Source: Cloeon dipterum
Lineage: Eukaryota > Arthropoda > Insecta > Ephemeroptera > Baetidae
Assembly: GCF_949628265.1 (NCBI RefSeq)
Contig: NC_088790.1
Coordinates: 11,288,545-11,352,544 of the forward strand
Direction: 5' to 3'
DNA: 64,000 nt
Positions 23,217 to 35,089 of the stretch are shown piece by piece. A program made the translations under genes and the position numbers. How positions within the stretch are numbered: position 1 is the first letter of the stretch; each line of letters begins with the position of its first letter. A model generated the notes under the pieces. The model was not told where the DNA came from, ran no database searches, and saw only the letters and a list, made by a program, of their open reading frames with translations.

Positions 23217-26200
23217 AGCGAATTCAGGGAATCCTCAAAGCAAAGAACCGCAATTGTAAAATATAATTTATAAATAATATACACACTTAATTGAAGATAA
23301 TGCGGAAGCCGCGAATCGTAACATATGTTGATCGCAATTATTGCCAAAAAGCAGCTGTCCATCAACGCTCCACTTCGCTGTCATGAATAGCAACTCCAAC
23401 TGTCAGGCCTCAACGGGAAGAAAAATGCTGAAAATTACCGTAAATCTGTATGTAGAGCAATTTAACACGAGATCTGCTAAACTCTGATGAATGGAGAAAA
23501 ACGAGCTGGACAGCTGCCAAGATTGTTGTTAAGATTGTAAAAACTAAACCTGGAGGCGCGACTCGCCGCCCACGCTATACTCTGTAAGCTACACAGCCTT
23601 TCATTTCCTTGACTAATTTCGGACCAAAAAGATAATAATCTGTTATTGTGTCTAACATTTGATATTTCAACGAAGACAAGAGGCCCTTTTGCTATTTTTC
23701 TCTCTATCTGTCACAAACTCTCCTTGACATCACATTTTAGTACCTGAAGATGTTAAACTATGTATGCTAAACGGGAGGGTTTGAGCTTTTTGTTATTTAT
23801 GAATTTGTACACTATATATTGAACGATACTTGCTAAAGAAACCAAAGGCAGATTTAGAAACAACATTGTAATATATTTTCATACTGAGCACGTAATTTCA
23901 ATCTCTTTTGCCACATGCAGCTATTAATTTTTTTTCTGAAATAGGATTTGCACAGCAGCACCTGTTAAGCTAAATAAAAGTGGAATATATACAACTAAAA
24001 TAATTAATTGTTATTATTGTGAATCCAATAGCAGATCGAAGTAAGTCCAAATGAGAACTACAAATAATAAAAAATGGAGTTTGCATGAGACGTGGAATCA
24101 ATTGAATTCGCGATTGTATTGAATTAATTGAAAGCAGATTTTTTTCATGGACATACTAAGAATTGATATTGATCTATCTAGATTCGTGAGCTTTTATATC
24201 TGATAATTTTTCTCGAGGTCAAGGCATCTGGTCAAAGCCTCTCATTCTTGGCTAATCCCCAGGCCTCAACGATATTCACACCTAAGCAATAATAATTGAT
24301 ACCTTTCAAGGAAAAGAAATTGTTTATAAAATTGATTTTGCAACGGTTACTCACATAGGCGAACAAGAAATTGGTGGCTATAAATTGAAATAATTGCAAA
24401 AATAATTTCGCACATTCTCGTAACAGCGGCTGTTTTGGTCCCTGAAATCTCACCTCTAAAACACAAGTTAGACTATATTCATTATATTAGCAGCAGAAAA
24501 TTCTGAATCAGCGATTGTTGATAACGTCCGCCTGAACTCATCTGGTTTTGAGAGCAAACGGAAAGAGAAACGAGCAACAAAAACTTAAAAAAAAACCAAC
24601 CCTGTTTCCAAAAGTGTTATATTAATTTCCTGTTTTGAAATAGGTTTTTCCTGAAGTAAATAAAGGTAAAGAATGATTCAGTACAAGATATCTTAAATGA
24701 AGATCAATCAAGATTGAAAATGGATAAAATACCAATTTTTTATTCAAGTAAAAAATAATATTTAATTTGAAAGCTAGAGCTCTGCTAGAATAATGAATCT
24801 AGACAAGAATGCACGCTGCCTATTGATAGACTACTTAATTAAGCGATGTGCGTTCGAGATTAAAAAAGAAGCAGGCTGCATTCCAAGAAACACTCGAGAG
24901 GTCGAAAAACTGGACGTTTATTGTCCGCTGGCCGGTGTGCGTCGAAGAATAGAACGCATATTATTGGTTTTATTTTGGTGCGGCGCGTCACCTCTTGCAT
25001 GTGCGATGCGTGTTTGGATTCCCTCTCAAGAGGGATACACTCATATTCTCGTGCCGACCGGGATAGCAAGGAATTTTGACGTAATCTCAACAACCACGGC
25101 GCGACCATAGCGTGATGAGAATGATATTTCCTAATATCTTGCTGCGTCTTTCAATTTTTTCTCGGCAGTGAATATGTGACTTGCGTTTCGCCTGTGTCGT
25201 GATTGATGCATTCATTCACTGCCTTTTTCGCACCTCGTGCGTCAAAGAAGTGAATCAGAACACGGCTTACGCGTGCACACAATATCATTGTTCGCGTTCT
25301 CCCCCGGAATCGAGCTGAATACTGATGAGTTGAGGTCTTTCCTCACTTGAATATCCTTGACCTTCACCAAACGCAATGTGAATCGCACGCTTTGTGCACA
25401 TTTCTTCAGCCGAATAGGTCGGTCAGGGAACACTCCACTTGATCAGATAGCTGCTTCACGTAAGCGTCCGGCGCACTTGGCACAAACTGGATATTCATCT
25501 TCCTGACAATTTGTTCACGCATGAATGTGGGCCAAGGGTGTTTGAGAAATTTTGGGTTTCGGCCAAACAAATCCAGTATGAAAGGAAATTCAATCAAAAT
25601 ATGTTTTAGCATAAATATATTTTTTCGGTGCATGTTATACAGCATATAACAAGGTTAAACAGTTGCACAAGGGATAGTTTTAAATAGCTGTTAACAATAT
25701 TCACAGCAAAAGCTGCAGCAACGAGTATAGGTTAAAATTTGCACATGTAGCATTTGATCAGATTAACTTTAAAAGGCAAATGATGAACGTCAACTCAGCC
25801 TAAAATGACAGCTTTTTCGCATGTAGCTTGATCCTTGAGGTGATTGAAATTGCCAATATTGAATTTAATTTTGTACGCGGGGTTAGATTCAATTGACAAT
25901 TCTCGGTGAAGTCATCTCGATCTAGAGTAAATTTCGTAAATTTTTCTCTAAATCGGTTATTTGCGTAAATTTATAGACTATGCAACCTCCAAAGGTTGGC
26001 GTCACCGCTCAATTACATTTTCAGGGAACTTAATTAGTTTTTAAATTAGCACCGTAACTTCGTTTTTGGTTTCATATTGGCTCTTCCAATCACGTAATTC
26101 ATCGTCCAGCACACCAAATGGAATCGTTATCAAAGGCAAAAATGCGTAGGAGCAAGAATCAAATGAACAAGAGTTTAAAAAAATGGAAATAGACGATGGC

Positions 26201-26467
26201 AATGTGTTCAAAAGTGACTCCTGACATTGGCCCATCTACCATCAATTTTGAATCCTAAGGAACTTTAAAAGAGGCGAACGCAACACATCAAGTGGTCGAT
26301 GCAAGATTATTTGTTTGATGAGTTTCAGTCTTTAGGCACGGAAAATTTCATCTTGGACAAGCACTTTTTGGAATCAACTGGCGGCGCGCGGAAAAGACAA
26401 TAAAGATGATAATAATAATAATAACTCAATTTCTGAGGCGAAGTTTTGACCTGACACGCAACAGTTG
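23217..26467. other. Intergenic region between the HOPX-like gene and BIN3
   Basis: No exon is supported. Minus-strand open frames at 25406-25645 and 25242-25433 abut in different frames and could be a broken gene fragment. I recognise no domain in them. The rest is AT-rich and should include the 3' UTRs of both neighbours. Confidence 0.4.
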
Positions 26468-28005
26468 TCAGGAGGCGGCCGTCTGTCCGCCTGGCCCGCC
26501 CACGATCGCCAGGGCCCTGATCGCATTCAGTTTGCTGTCAATTTCTGCTTTCTTTTCGGACAGTCTTTGCGGCGTGTTGATGGCAGTGTTTTCGGTCGAC
26601 ATGTTGCTCAAATGTGTGAAAAGCTGAACCGTTTTCCCATAGTAATCAGCCTTAAAAAATTAAAATTGATTTTTCATGCTTGAACCTCTGAATATTGATT
26701 AAAATAATGGTTAGCTATAACCGTGAACAAAACAGAGAAAAACAATAAAAATTAATTCTAGGTGAGCCCAATTCACTTGGCTAGACACTGGAGAAGGAAA
26801 AAATAACATAAGGCTCTGATTTAATAATAAAATATTTTTGAGATTATAATGAAATAAATTCAAATTTTTCAAAATATTATTTAAATTCTCTTAAAGAAAA
26901 ATATATAATAAATACAAAATAGATTTTGAGCCTACCTGAGTCTGGATGAGGGAGTGTAAGGAAGGTGTCAAGTACTGACCCCTCAGTTCGTGGAAAATAC
27001 TCAAGTCCTCGAGCAATTTGTTGTGAGTCACTTGAGCTTCATTAATGGCCTGTGCAAAATTTTAAATCATTGAACTTACATTAAGTAAAAGAGAATGACC
27101 GTCTCTACCTGCTCCAAGGTTTTCTTGAGGAGTTGCTGCTTGGCCATATTCGTAGTTGACTTTTCTTTATCCTGCAATTTCCTCAGTTTGGCTTCGAGCT
27201 TCTTGACATCAACAATTGAGCTGTCTCTTTTGTGGATATAGGAAGAAATATTGGAGAACTCGCTATTGTACTTTTTCATTGGATCAATAACAGTTTTTTG
27301 ACACACTTTTGACGTGTCCTGCACCGTTTTGTTCATCTAGATAGCCAAAATATTTATAAATTAATTTTTCTGATTAAAGTAGTCTACAAAATTAAAATTA
27401 CATACCTCAGTTGTGACCGTGATGTACTCCTCAACAACGCTTCTGAATTTTTCATTTTTATTGCACGAGGCAGAAGAGGACAAATCATTGATGAGCTTGT
27501 TCTCCGCCTTGCTCAGACTCTGGATGCCTTCAGAGAACTTTTTTATGTCCTTGATTATCCTCTTGTTGGCCTCTTCCAGTTTCTGCAGGTTGACATACAG
27601 GTCTTCCAGCTCCCTGTCCTTGAGCCTGTCGATGATCCCTGGAGCTGGGTCAGGCTTGTGGGTCAGAGAAGACCTTCGTAGAGGGTTCCTAATAAAAATT
27701 AAATAAATTTAATATTATATTAGATTTATTTTTCATATCAGTTCCATTCTTATCTGGCAATTGCGTGTGTTTATTAATTAATTATTTAAATGAAGTGTGA
27801 TAATGAAATGTTAACGCAAGGGCATGAGCGTAAAAGGCGTAAAAGGAATGGGACGCCCGACGAGTTATTGATAACAGCAGGCGTCGAGTACATAAACACA
27901 GTCGTGCGAAATTTAGCACGCAATGGTTCTCGATGAATTCTCTTTAACAAGCCAAGTCGCTCTAATTCAAGAAAAATCCCGAGGAAAATTCACAAACCAC
28001 GTCAT
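26468..28005 (-). CDS. BIN3: Bridging integrator 3 (BIN3-type N-BAR protein)
   Basis: BAR-domain protein; the family binds curved membrane and is linked to actin organisation. Five coding exons on the minus strand, in transcript order: 28005-27998, 27688-27406, 27336-27109, 27049-26936, 26650-26468. They give 271 residues (human BIN3 about 253). The first exon supplies only ATG ACG TG, completing MTWNPLRR, compared with MSWIPF in human. The body matches BIN3: DLYVNLQKLEEANKRI, then a helix ending QKTVIDPMKKY, then KKLEAKLRKLQDKEKS, then SLHSLIQTQADYYG, and near the end KLNAIRALAIV (human KLSELRALSIV). The protein is nearly all BAR domain, with no SH3. It is head to head with transketolase. 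The tiny first exon uses a weak donor (GTTTGTG), so the start is less sure than the rest. Confidence 0.9.
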
Positions 28006-28560
28006 AGTTGTCCAAAGGAGTCTTCTATTCCGAAACAAATGGAAGTGTTATCATTTTATTTGGTCTGTCATCTGACAATCAGGCAGGTCTAAAGTACGAA
28101 AATGTAAACACTAAAAATAAAAACAGCTTTGAAATAGTATCATAGCAGAAATACCGGTTTTAAACCAAAAACTCCTCATCAAAGGAGCGTCATTGATTTA
28201 TTCCTTTAGAAATTTCCTGAATTTTAATAAAAAAATAAATTTGCCTTATTGGAGCAAATCATTCTACTCAGGAATATACGAAGGGGAAATTTAAAAGAAA
28301 TTGGAAACCGGAACCAGCATAACCGGTTTTAAATTCATACAACACAAGGGTTGACTTGAAACTTAGTCACATTGCTCAGCACAGATGGCGTTAGCAAACA
28401 GTCTAGTCCGCTTTCGTTCCGTGTTCCGTTCCGTCTGGTCCCGTCTCGTCGGCTCTTGTTCTTCTTGTTGTATTCAGTTCGTCTTGTGGTTCACGATTCT
28501 GTTAGGCAGTCGCGTCTGAAGCCGGATTTGTCGCCCTTACAAATTACGAACCCCTCCGAC
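28006..28560. promoter_or_regulatory. Divergent promoter of BIN3 and transketolase, with 5' UTRs
   Basis: Only 555 bases separate the inferred BIN3 start codon from the upstream transketolase start codon, so the two genes must share regulatory sequence. The part nearest transketolase (about 28370-28560) is pyrimidine- and CG-richer and open in frame, but has no in-frame ATG above 28561. It fits a 5' UTR. There is no clear TATA box. Confidence 0.55.
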
Positions 28561-28667
28561 ATGGCTAACTACCACAAACCCGAATCGAAGACCATTCAGG
28601 AGTTGCGAGACATCGCCAACAAGTTGCGAATCCACTCAATTTCGTCCACGAGTGCCTCGAAGTCAGG
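28561..28667 (+). CDS. Transketolase alternative first coding exon 1a
   Basis: The exon encodes [20 protein letters not shown] and on through [16 protein letters not shown]. It ends GG|GTGAGT in phase 2, which fits exon 2 at 31515 and completes the conserved GHPTSC. It resembles the human N terminus [20 protein letters not shown]. It is homologous to, and exchangeable in phase with, exon 1b. Confidence 0.85.
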
Positions 28668-31600
28668 GTGAGTACATAGAGAGCCGGCTTGATTGTGCTT
28701 GTCCACAACCACCTGTTAATTTGCGCATTCTTGCGGTTTGCTTGCATTTTATTGCTTGACTAGAGTTTCTCTTTCAAGTGGATGGTTTCATACTTTTTTA
28801 ATTACTTTGCATCAGGTGTTTGAGGTTAAAAAAACCCTCGTTTTTATTGGACCAGCAGACGGTGAATTTAACGAATTAAAATGCTCTCATTTCATTTCAT
28901 TTCATTATGATATTGGTCACATCCGCTTGTGGTTTGTATATCCTCTGAATATGCATGGATCATTTTCCCTCATTTTAAATCCGTTAAAAACTATGCAATA
29001 TTTCAGTATTTGTCCGCGTTTTGCTGAAATTTGGAAAACATCATTATATGTTTGTTTTAAAATCGTTTTATCATCTCTATCTTTTGCAAGATTATGATAG
29101 GGCCGCCCATAATACAGTATGTTTTTTTATCTCTTTTGGCATGGTTGTAGAGGGTAGGGTAAAATCTTATTTTTAGTTCTTAGTGTTACATATTCATGCC
29201 CAGACTGGCGGAGGAGGTCATTGACCCCCGAAATAATGTTAATAGTGCAACGTACGCTTGGTTCAACTCGAATCGCTTAGTGCCATTAATGTTATCTATG
29301 GCTATGACTGTTGTAAAAATGGGACTTTGTTTGCTGATAAATCCTAAATTGCAGGGAAAAAGTGTGACTGAGAATGTTGATTCGCCTGTGGCCACTCGCG
29401 AGAAAGAAAATCTCGTAAGTCGGGTCTGCCTTTTCTGGTCTTGTGTTGCTCTCCGCGAGTCACGTTAGCAGGACTGTTGCTGACTTAGCTTTTTTTGTTT
29501 GAAATTATTGCAGCTCAACAACTGACAGTATAAATATTTGGTTTGTTTATTCTCACTAAAATATCATAATCTACAATACATAATATGTGTTTGTCAAATG
29601 ACCTGTCAAAAGGCGAAGAAAGTGAGAAAGGGCACCACTTCTGACATGCACCGTGTTAAGACTTAACTCTGTGAAGAGTAAAGCCAAAGTGGGCCCATAC
29701 TAAAACACTAGAGTTAGATAATAGACTAGCACTAAACGTATACCTTGCTTAATAATTCATTCAAATCATGAATTCGATTTTGAAAATAAAAACTGAACTG
29801 GGTGAATAAATACGAAAAGCTGCTCTCGAGTTGTTGTTGTCTTTTCTGATTTCTGATTTTTATTCAGCCTATCAGGGAGCAGAGCGTCCCCAGTCCCCAC
29901 TTAGCGTATTTTCTGCGATGCTCTTTAATTGGAAAATGATCCTGAATCCTGAAAATCAAGTTTGCGTAATTGGACTAATTCAATCAGTTCGTGAGTGCTT
30001 GGCGGCTTGCTCAGGTTTTTTTAGCTTGGTTCTATTTAAGAGAAAAAATACTGGACAGTTCTCTACCTCCGTGCACTTTTTCGCATTCCAATGAAAGTGC
30101 TCTTCCTCCTCTTGTTATCAGCGGTGTTGCAGAAATCGCGATGCTCCCGCGTAGCCTTGACTCTTCTCTCTCGTCTTCTTCATTTGCTGACTGAAGCATT
30201 ATGGGCATGAGTTTGCACTGCCCGCCGGTGGAAAGGCGCACGCGGTGACTTTCAGAATTTCAATGCCACTTTTTGCGTTTGTAATAATTCATGACCATAT
30301 TCAGAACTAGAAAATCAAATTTCCTAAAACCTATAATAAACAAAATTAACTCATTACTTTCTCATCAAGTGAAGGAAATCTATTAAAGGATTAAATAATA
30401 TTGGCTTCTAAAAATTAGCTCTGATTATTTGTGGTCGGTGTAGATCAGAGGGTTTGTCTTTTGGAAATTGGGAAGCATTGGCGTTGGTGGCGCTGAGGAC
30501 GGTGCGCGCTGATAAAAGCGGTGTTGGGCCGGTGCGGCAGTCTCATTGCCCGCTTATCAGCCTCTTCACGCACAAGTATGAAGGACCTCGTCTCCAAGGA
30601 GCAGCTGGCCCAGCTGCGGGACATGGCCCACACCCTGCGTATCCACAGCATCACCGCCACCAACGCCTCAAAATCAGGGTACAAACTTGAAATTTTATCT
30701 GATAATTTAACCGAAATTGAAATCTTCGTTAATCGTTAAAGAATTGCTTCGCTTCATAATTCTTTAAGAGATGTTCTGTTAAAAACAGAAAAATGGAATT
30801 AACTTAATTTGGTTGGAATTTACTTTTAAATGTTTTTTTCTACGGTCAGTATATTCATTAGTGTATCACAATCAACGTCAATCAAAAGCATGTGAGAAAG
30901 GGCGAAACTTCAGGCAAACAAGTCAGCAAAGACCCTATCCAGGAGGGCAAAGCTGTAGTGGACCAAGATCAGTAACATTTTGAATAAAATAAGAATTGAT
31001 AACCCTTTTAAGATGCTTCACCCCGCCCTAAAAGGCAACCAGATTTCAAATCAATATTTTCTCCAATATGTTTTTTTATTTATTCACCTCCCCCAGTAGT
31101 AATTATGCATCTCGTGATTTGCTGCATAAATTATGCAACATTTGCGATCAGCGGAGCACGCGGGTGGCAGACGGTCGGGTCTTTCAATTGCAACGGCCGC
31201 AATTCGGCTGAACTTGAAGGTGACCCTGGGCGTATCGATCGTCTGCCCATGCCCACCACCAGACTTTTCCCACGTGCAGCACGCTGATCGGCTGCTTCTC
31301 TTCATTTCGGCAGAAAAATAAAATCTGAAAACGCACCGCGCTTGCTTAGTTCTTAGTTTCTTGCATGACTGGCGATTGTGGTTGAAAGCTTTGCATCCTA
31401 TAATTTCCTTTATGGTTTCGGCTTCCCTTTTAATAACCAAGGTAAACAACCATTTGTTACTCGATGGCAAAAATCATGTTTTTATAACTTGAATTATTTA
31501 CTCCTGGTTCTTAGCCATCCGACATCATGCGCCTCCATCGCCGAGCTCATGTCTGTGCTCTTCTTCCACACGATGCGCTACAAGGTGTCTGCACCCAAGG

Positions 31601-34600
31601 ACGCGTCCAGCGATCGCTTCGTGCTGTCCAAGGGACACGCAGCTCCTATCCTCTATGCTGGTAAGTGCTGAGGTAAAATTTTAAGTCTCGTAGCATTTTT
31701 CAAAATTATTTTTATTTTTTTTTTAATTAAGAGCAAATAAAAATTTAATATTAAGCTGCTTTGATAATTAAAAGCATTTCGAGCTGAAATATTTAAAACC
31801 TTGAATTTTCAGTATTTCATTATCCTGAAATATAATTTAAACCACGTATCATGTCATGGAAAGCCACATATTTTGCAATCACGTGGATAAAATAAAAATC
31901 TCCACACAAATTAATATGAGTATAAAGGCAGATCACTAAATTTTTGTCATGCTTTTTATTCCAGCTTGGGCTGAGGCTGGACTCTTCCCTGTGGCTGATC
32001 TACAGAACCTGAGGAAGATCGACAGCGACCTGGAAGGTCACCCCACCCCTCGTCTCAACTTCATCGATGTGGGCACTGGCTCTCTTGGACAGGGCCTGTC
32101 TGTGGCCGCTGGAATGGCATACGTCGGAAAGTACTTTGACAAGGCGTCGTACAGGTAAGATAACTGCGATTAGGCAAAAAGCCTTCATTTCTCACTAATT
32201 TAAAAAATTAATTTCCTTGTATACTTAACTGGAAGTAGAGAGTAACGGGATTGAAAACTTTGTAATAATTGAATACTAGAGGATTGTTCAGATAGCAGTA
32301 ACCGCAGCAACAATTTCACTAGAATTATTGCCCCTTCTGTTTTTTCTTTGAAAAAGAATTATTATATTATTTTCTTGAGCAAGAAATCGACTTGGGAGGA
32401 AGCGGTAAAAACCAGAGGTGAAACCAGCTGAATTGTAACTCCTGATAGAGAGTAATGAAAATATAATGTTGGCTTGAATTAATTTTTAATTTGATTTTCT
32501 AATTAAATTTGATATTTTCGAGCAAATGAATCTGGATTGATTAACGCTTCGACTGTAGGACCTACTGTCTTCTTGGCGATGGCGAGAGTGCTGAGGGCTC
32601 TGTGTGGGAGGCTCTGCACTTTGCCAGCTACTACAAGCTGGACAACCTGTGCGTCATCTTTGACGTGAACCGCCTGGGCCAGTCTGAGCCAACTTCTCTG
32701 CAGCACGACATGGAAGTCTACCGCAAGAGGCTGGACGCCTTCGGCTTCAACGCACTTGTCGTTGATGGCCACGACGTTGAAGAGTTGACCAAGGTATTGC
32801 TTTATTTACAATTAAAAAGGATGATTGACTCATGAATATTTTCCCAGGCTTTCCATGAGGCGTCAGTCACCAAGGGCAAACCGACTGCCATCATCGCCAA
32901 GACATTCAAGGGCAGGAACTTCCCCAAAGTGGAGGATGAAGAGAACTGGCATGGAAAGCCCCTTGGAGACAAGGCTGAGGCTACCATTGAGGTGAATGCT
33001 GTGATGAGATGTTGAGAAATATAACTTATTAGTACATATTTGATCTCACGTTCAATGTAAATCCACATTTCACATATGTTTATTTCTTTTTGAATCAGTG
33101 TTCCGAGTTTTATCCAACCGGTTTAATCCATGGTGGTTTAAACCACCCTATTTTAGCCGGCTTTATTCTGGCTTTTTTAATTTTTCTCACAGCTTATAAA
33201 AAATCCACAAATTTGTTTAAAAAATAGTTTTTTGTTGCAGCCAAAAAAAGCCAAAAAACCGGATTAAGCCGGATACAATCCGGATAAAACCACCTTGTTT
33301 TTAAAAAAGCAGGCTTTTTTGGAACACTGTTTTGAATTGATTTTATTTTTTTTCTCAAATAGAAAAATGCATGTTCTGGGAGAATTAAAGGGAAATGAAG
33401 TATTAATTACTAATCATCTCCATTTCAGCACTTGAAATCTCTGATCAAGAACGCTGGGCCACTGCAGCTGCACCCGCAAAAGCCCCTTGTTGAAGACGCA
33501 CCTGCTACCGACATTAGCAACATCCAGCTCTCCTCCCCGCCCAACTACAAGCTGGGCCAGAAGGTAGCCACCAGGGAGTCGTACGGCGTGGCTCTGACCA
33601 AGATTGCAGAGAATAATAAGCATGTGATCGCCCTTGACGGTGACACTAAGAACTCCACCTACTCGGAAAAGATCAAGAAGGTCTCCGCCGATCGCTACGT
33701 TGAATGCTTCATTGCTGAGCAAAACCTTGCGGGAGTGGCCATTGGTGCCGCCTGCAGAGGCAGGACAGTTCCTTTTGTCTCTACTTTTGCCGCTTTCTTC
33801 ACCAGAGCCTTTGATCAGGTTATTTTTAATTTGAATATAACCTTTGAAAAACTAACGCAATTTATTGACAGATCCGAATGGGAGCCATCTCCCAGACGAA
33901 CGTCAACTTTGCTGGCTCGCACTGTGGCGTCTCCATCGGTGAGGATGGTCCCAGTCAGATGGGGCTTGAGGATATTGCCATGTTCCGCACTATTCCTGGT
34001 ACGTTGGAAATTAAGTCAGACAAAATATTAAATTTCTCTCATTAACTGCATTATTTTCAAGCATATTATTAATGGCATACCTTGTTTTACAGGAGCCACC
34101 GTGTTTTACCCCTCTGACGCAGTGAGCTGCGAGCGAGCCATTGAGCTCTCTGCTAATACTAAGGGCGTGTGCTTCATCCGCACTTCTCGACCAGCCACTG
34201 CCGTTATCTACCCCAATGACACCATCTTCCAGGTGATTTGGTCGAAATTTTAACCCTAAATGTCTCACCTGTGGGACATTTTGAATTAATTAGCTATAAC
34301 TAAGTTACTTCGGAAGGTTTTAAATGGATCTTAAAGTAGAATTTGGTAAGTTTTATTTTTACTTGACAATCAAATTTGAATATGACAAATTTAAAGCAAT
34401 GATACCTTGGTTGTATTGACTATTGGTAACATAATATAATGTCGTATATTTTCTTTTCAAATGATACTAAATTAAAAGGAAATGAGAAAAAATATTGGCA
34501 AAATTTTTCAAATGATTTGGTGTAATAAACAAATCCCCTGAAAAATTATTTCAAATTCCTTTCATAAAAGTTAATTTAGTTGTAAATGAGCATTGATGCT

Positions 34601-35089
34601 ACCAGAAAGGTTCAAACTAGTGTTAAATTAGTTTTGTAGGTAATTGACATCAGAATTTATTTTAATCTTGTCTGTTCCCCTCATTTTCAGATCGGCAGAG
34701 CCCACGTGGTGAAGAAGTCAAGCAAGGACACCGTGCTGCTTGTTGGTGCTGGAGTGACCTTGCACGAGGCTCTGAGCGCTGCAGAGACCCTCGAGAAGAG
34801 CGGTGTGCACGCGCGCGTGCTGGATCTGTTCACTGTCAAGCCCATTGACCAGGCTGCACTTGTGCAGAACGCCAAAGAATGCGGCGGACGTGTGGTCACA
34901 GTCGAGGACCACTACCCCGAGGGTGGGATTGGCGAGGCGGTGCTCACTGCGCTGGCTGATGAGGCGGTCAAGGTGAAGGTGCTGGCAGTTCGGGAGGTAC
35001 CGCGCTCGGGACCACCAGCGGTCCTCATTGAAAAGTTCGGCATCGGCGCCAACAGCATCGTCGGGGCGGTCAAGGAGATCACCGCTTAA
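28561..35089 (+). CDS. Tkt: Transketolase
   Basis: Thiamine-diphosphate enzyme of the non-oxidative pentose phosphate pathway, moving two-carbon units from ketoses to aldoses in the cytosol. Common exons: 31515-31660, 31965-32154, 32559-32793, 32848-32991, 33429-33818, 33872-33998, 34093-34232, 34691-35089. With first exon 1a (28561-28667) it is 625 residues; with 1b (30578-30678) 623; human is 623. Conserved features are GHPTSC at the junction of exons 1 and 2, [11 protein letters not shown], the ThDP/Mg motif GDGESAEG starting at residue 154 followed by [14 protein letters not shown] with the catalytic Glu, [38 protein letters not shown] and [14 protein letters not shown]. All junctions keep phase. 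It converges on blue cheese, 1.4 kb away. Confidence 0.96.
28668..31514 (+). other. Transketolase intron 1 region containing exon 1b
   Basis: Apart from exon 1b and its leader at 30445-30678, this holds no exon I can support. Open frames at 28738-29097, 29196-29468 and 29831-30094 lack ATG or family resemblance, or overlap others. A CpG-bearing patch lies near 31.1-31.3 kb. Confidence 0.4.
30578..30678 (+). CDS. Transketolase alternative first coding exon 1b
   Basis: The exon encodes [20 protein letters not shown] then [14 protein letters not shown]. It ends GG|GTACAA, also phase 2. It parallels exon 1a along almost its whole length, with RIHSI and NASKSG shared or similar. A GC-richer leader (30445-30577) precedes it, suggesting its own promoter. 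The frame stays open upstream but contains no ATG. Mutually exclusive use with 1a is inferred from homology and phase. Confidence 0.8.
33096..33329. mobile_element. hAT-type MITE (234 bp) in a transketolase intron
   Basis: The ends are CAGTGTTCC on the left and GGAACACTG on the right, a perfect 9-bp terminal inverted repeat. It is flanked by an identical 8-bp duplication, TTTTGAAT, at 33088-33095 and 33330-33337. The CAGTG end and the 8-bp target duplication are typical of the hAT superfamily. Subterminal AACCACC and GGTGGTTT, and repeated CCGGATT/AGCCGG motifs, form further inverted pairs. No coding capacity, so it is non-autonomous. Confidence 0.88.

Noticed and set aside
24793..25110. A 105-residue plus-strand frame beginning with ATG
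   Set aside because: No recognisable domain, an overlapping minus-strand frame, and no splice or homology support.
30521..30577. An N-terminal extension of transketolase exon 1b rich in Arg and Ser, resembling a mitochondrial presequence
   Set aside because: The frame is open but has no ATG above 30578. A non-AUG start would be needed, and nothing supports one.
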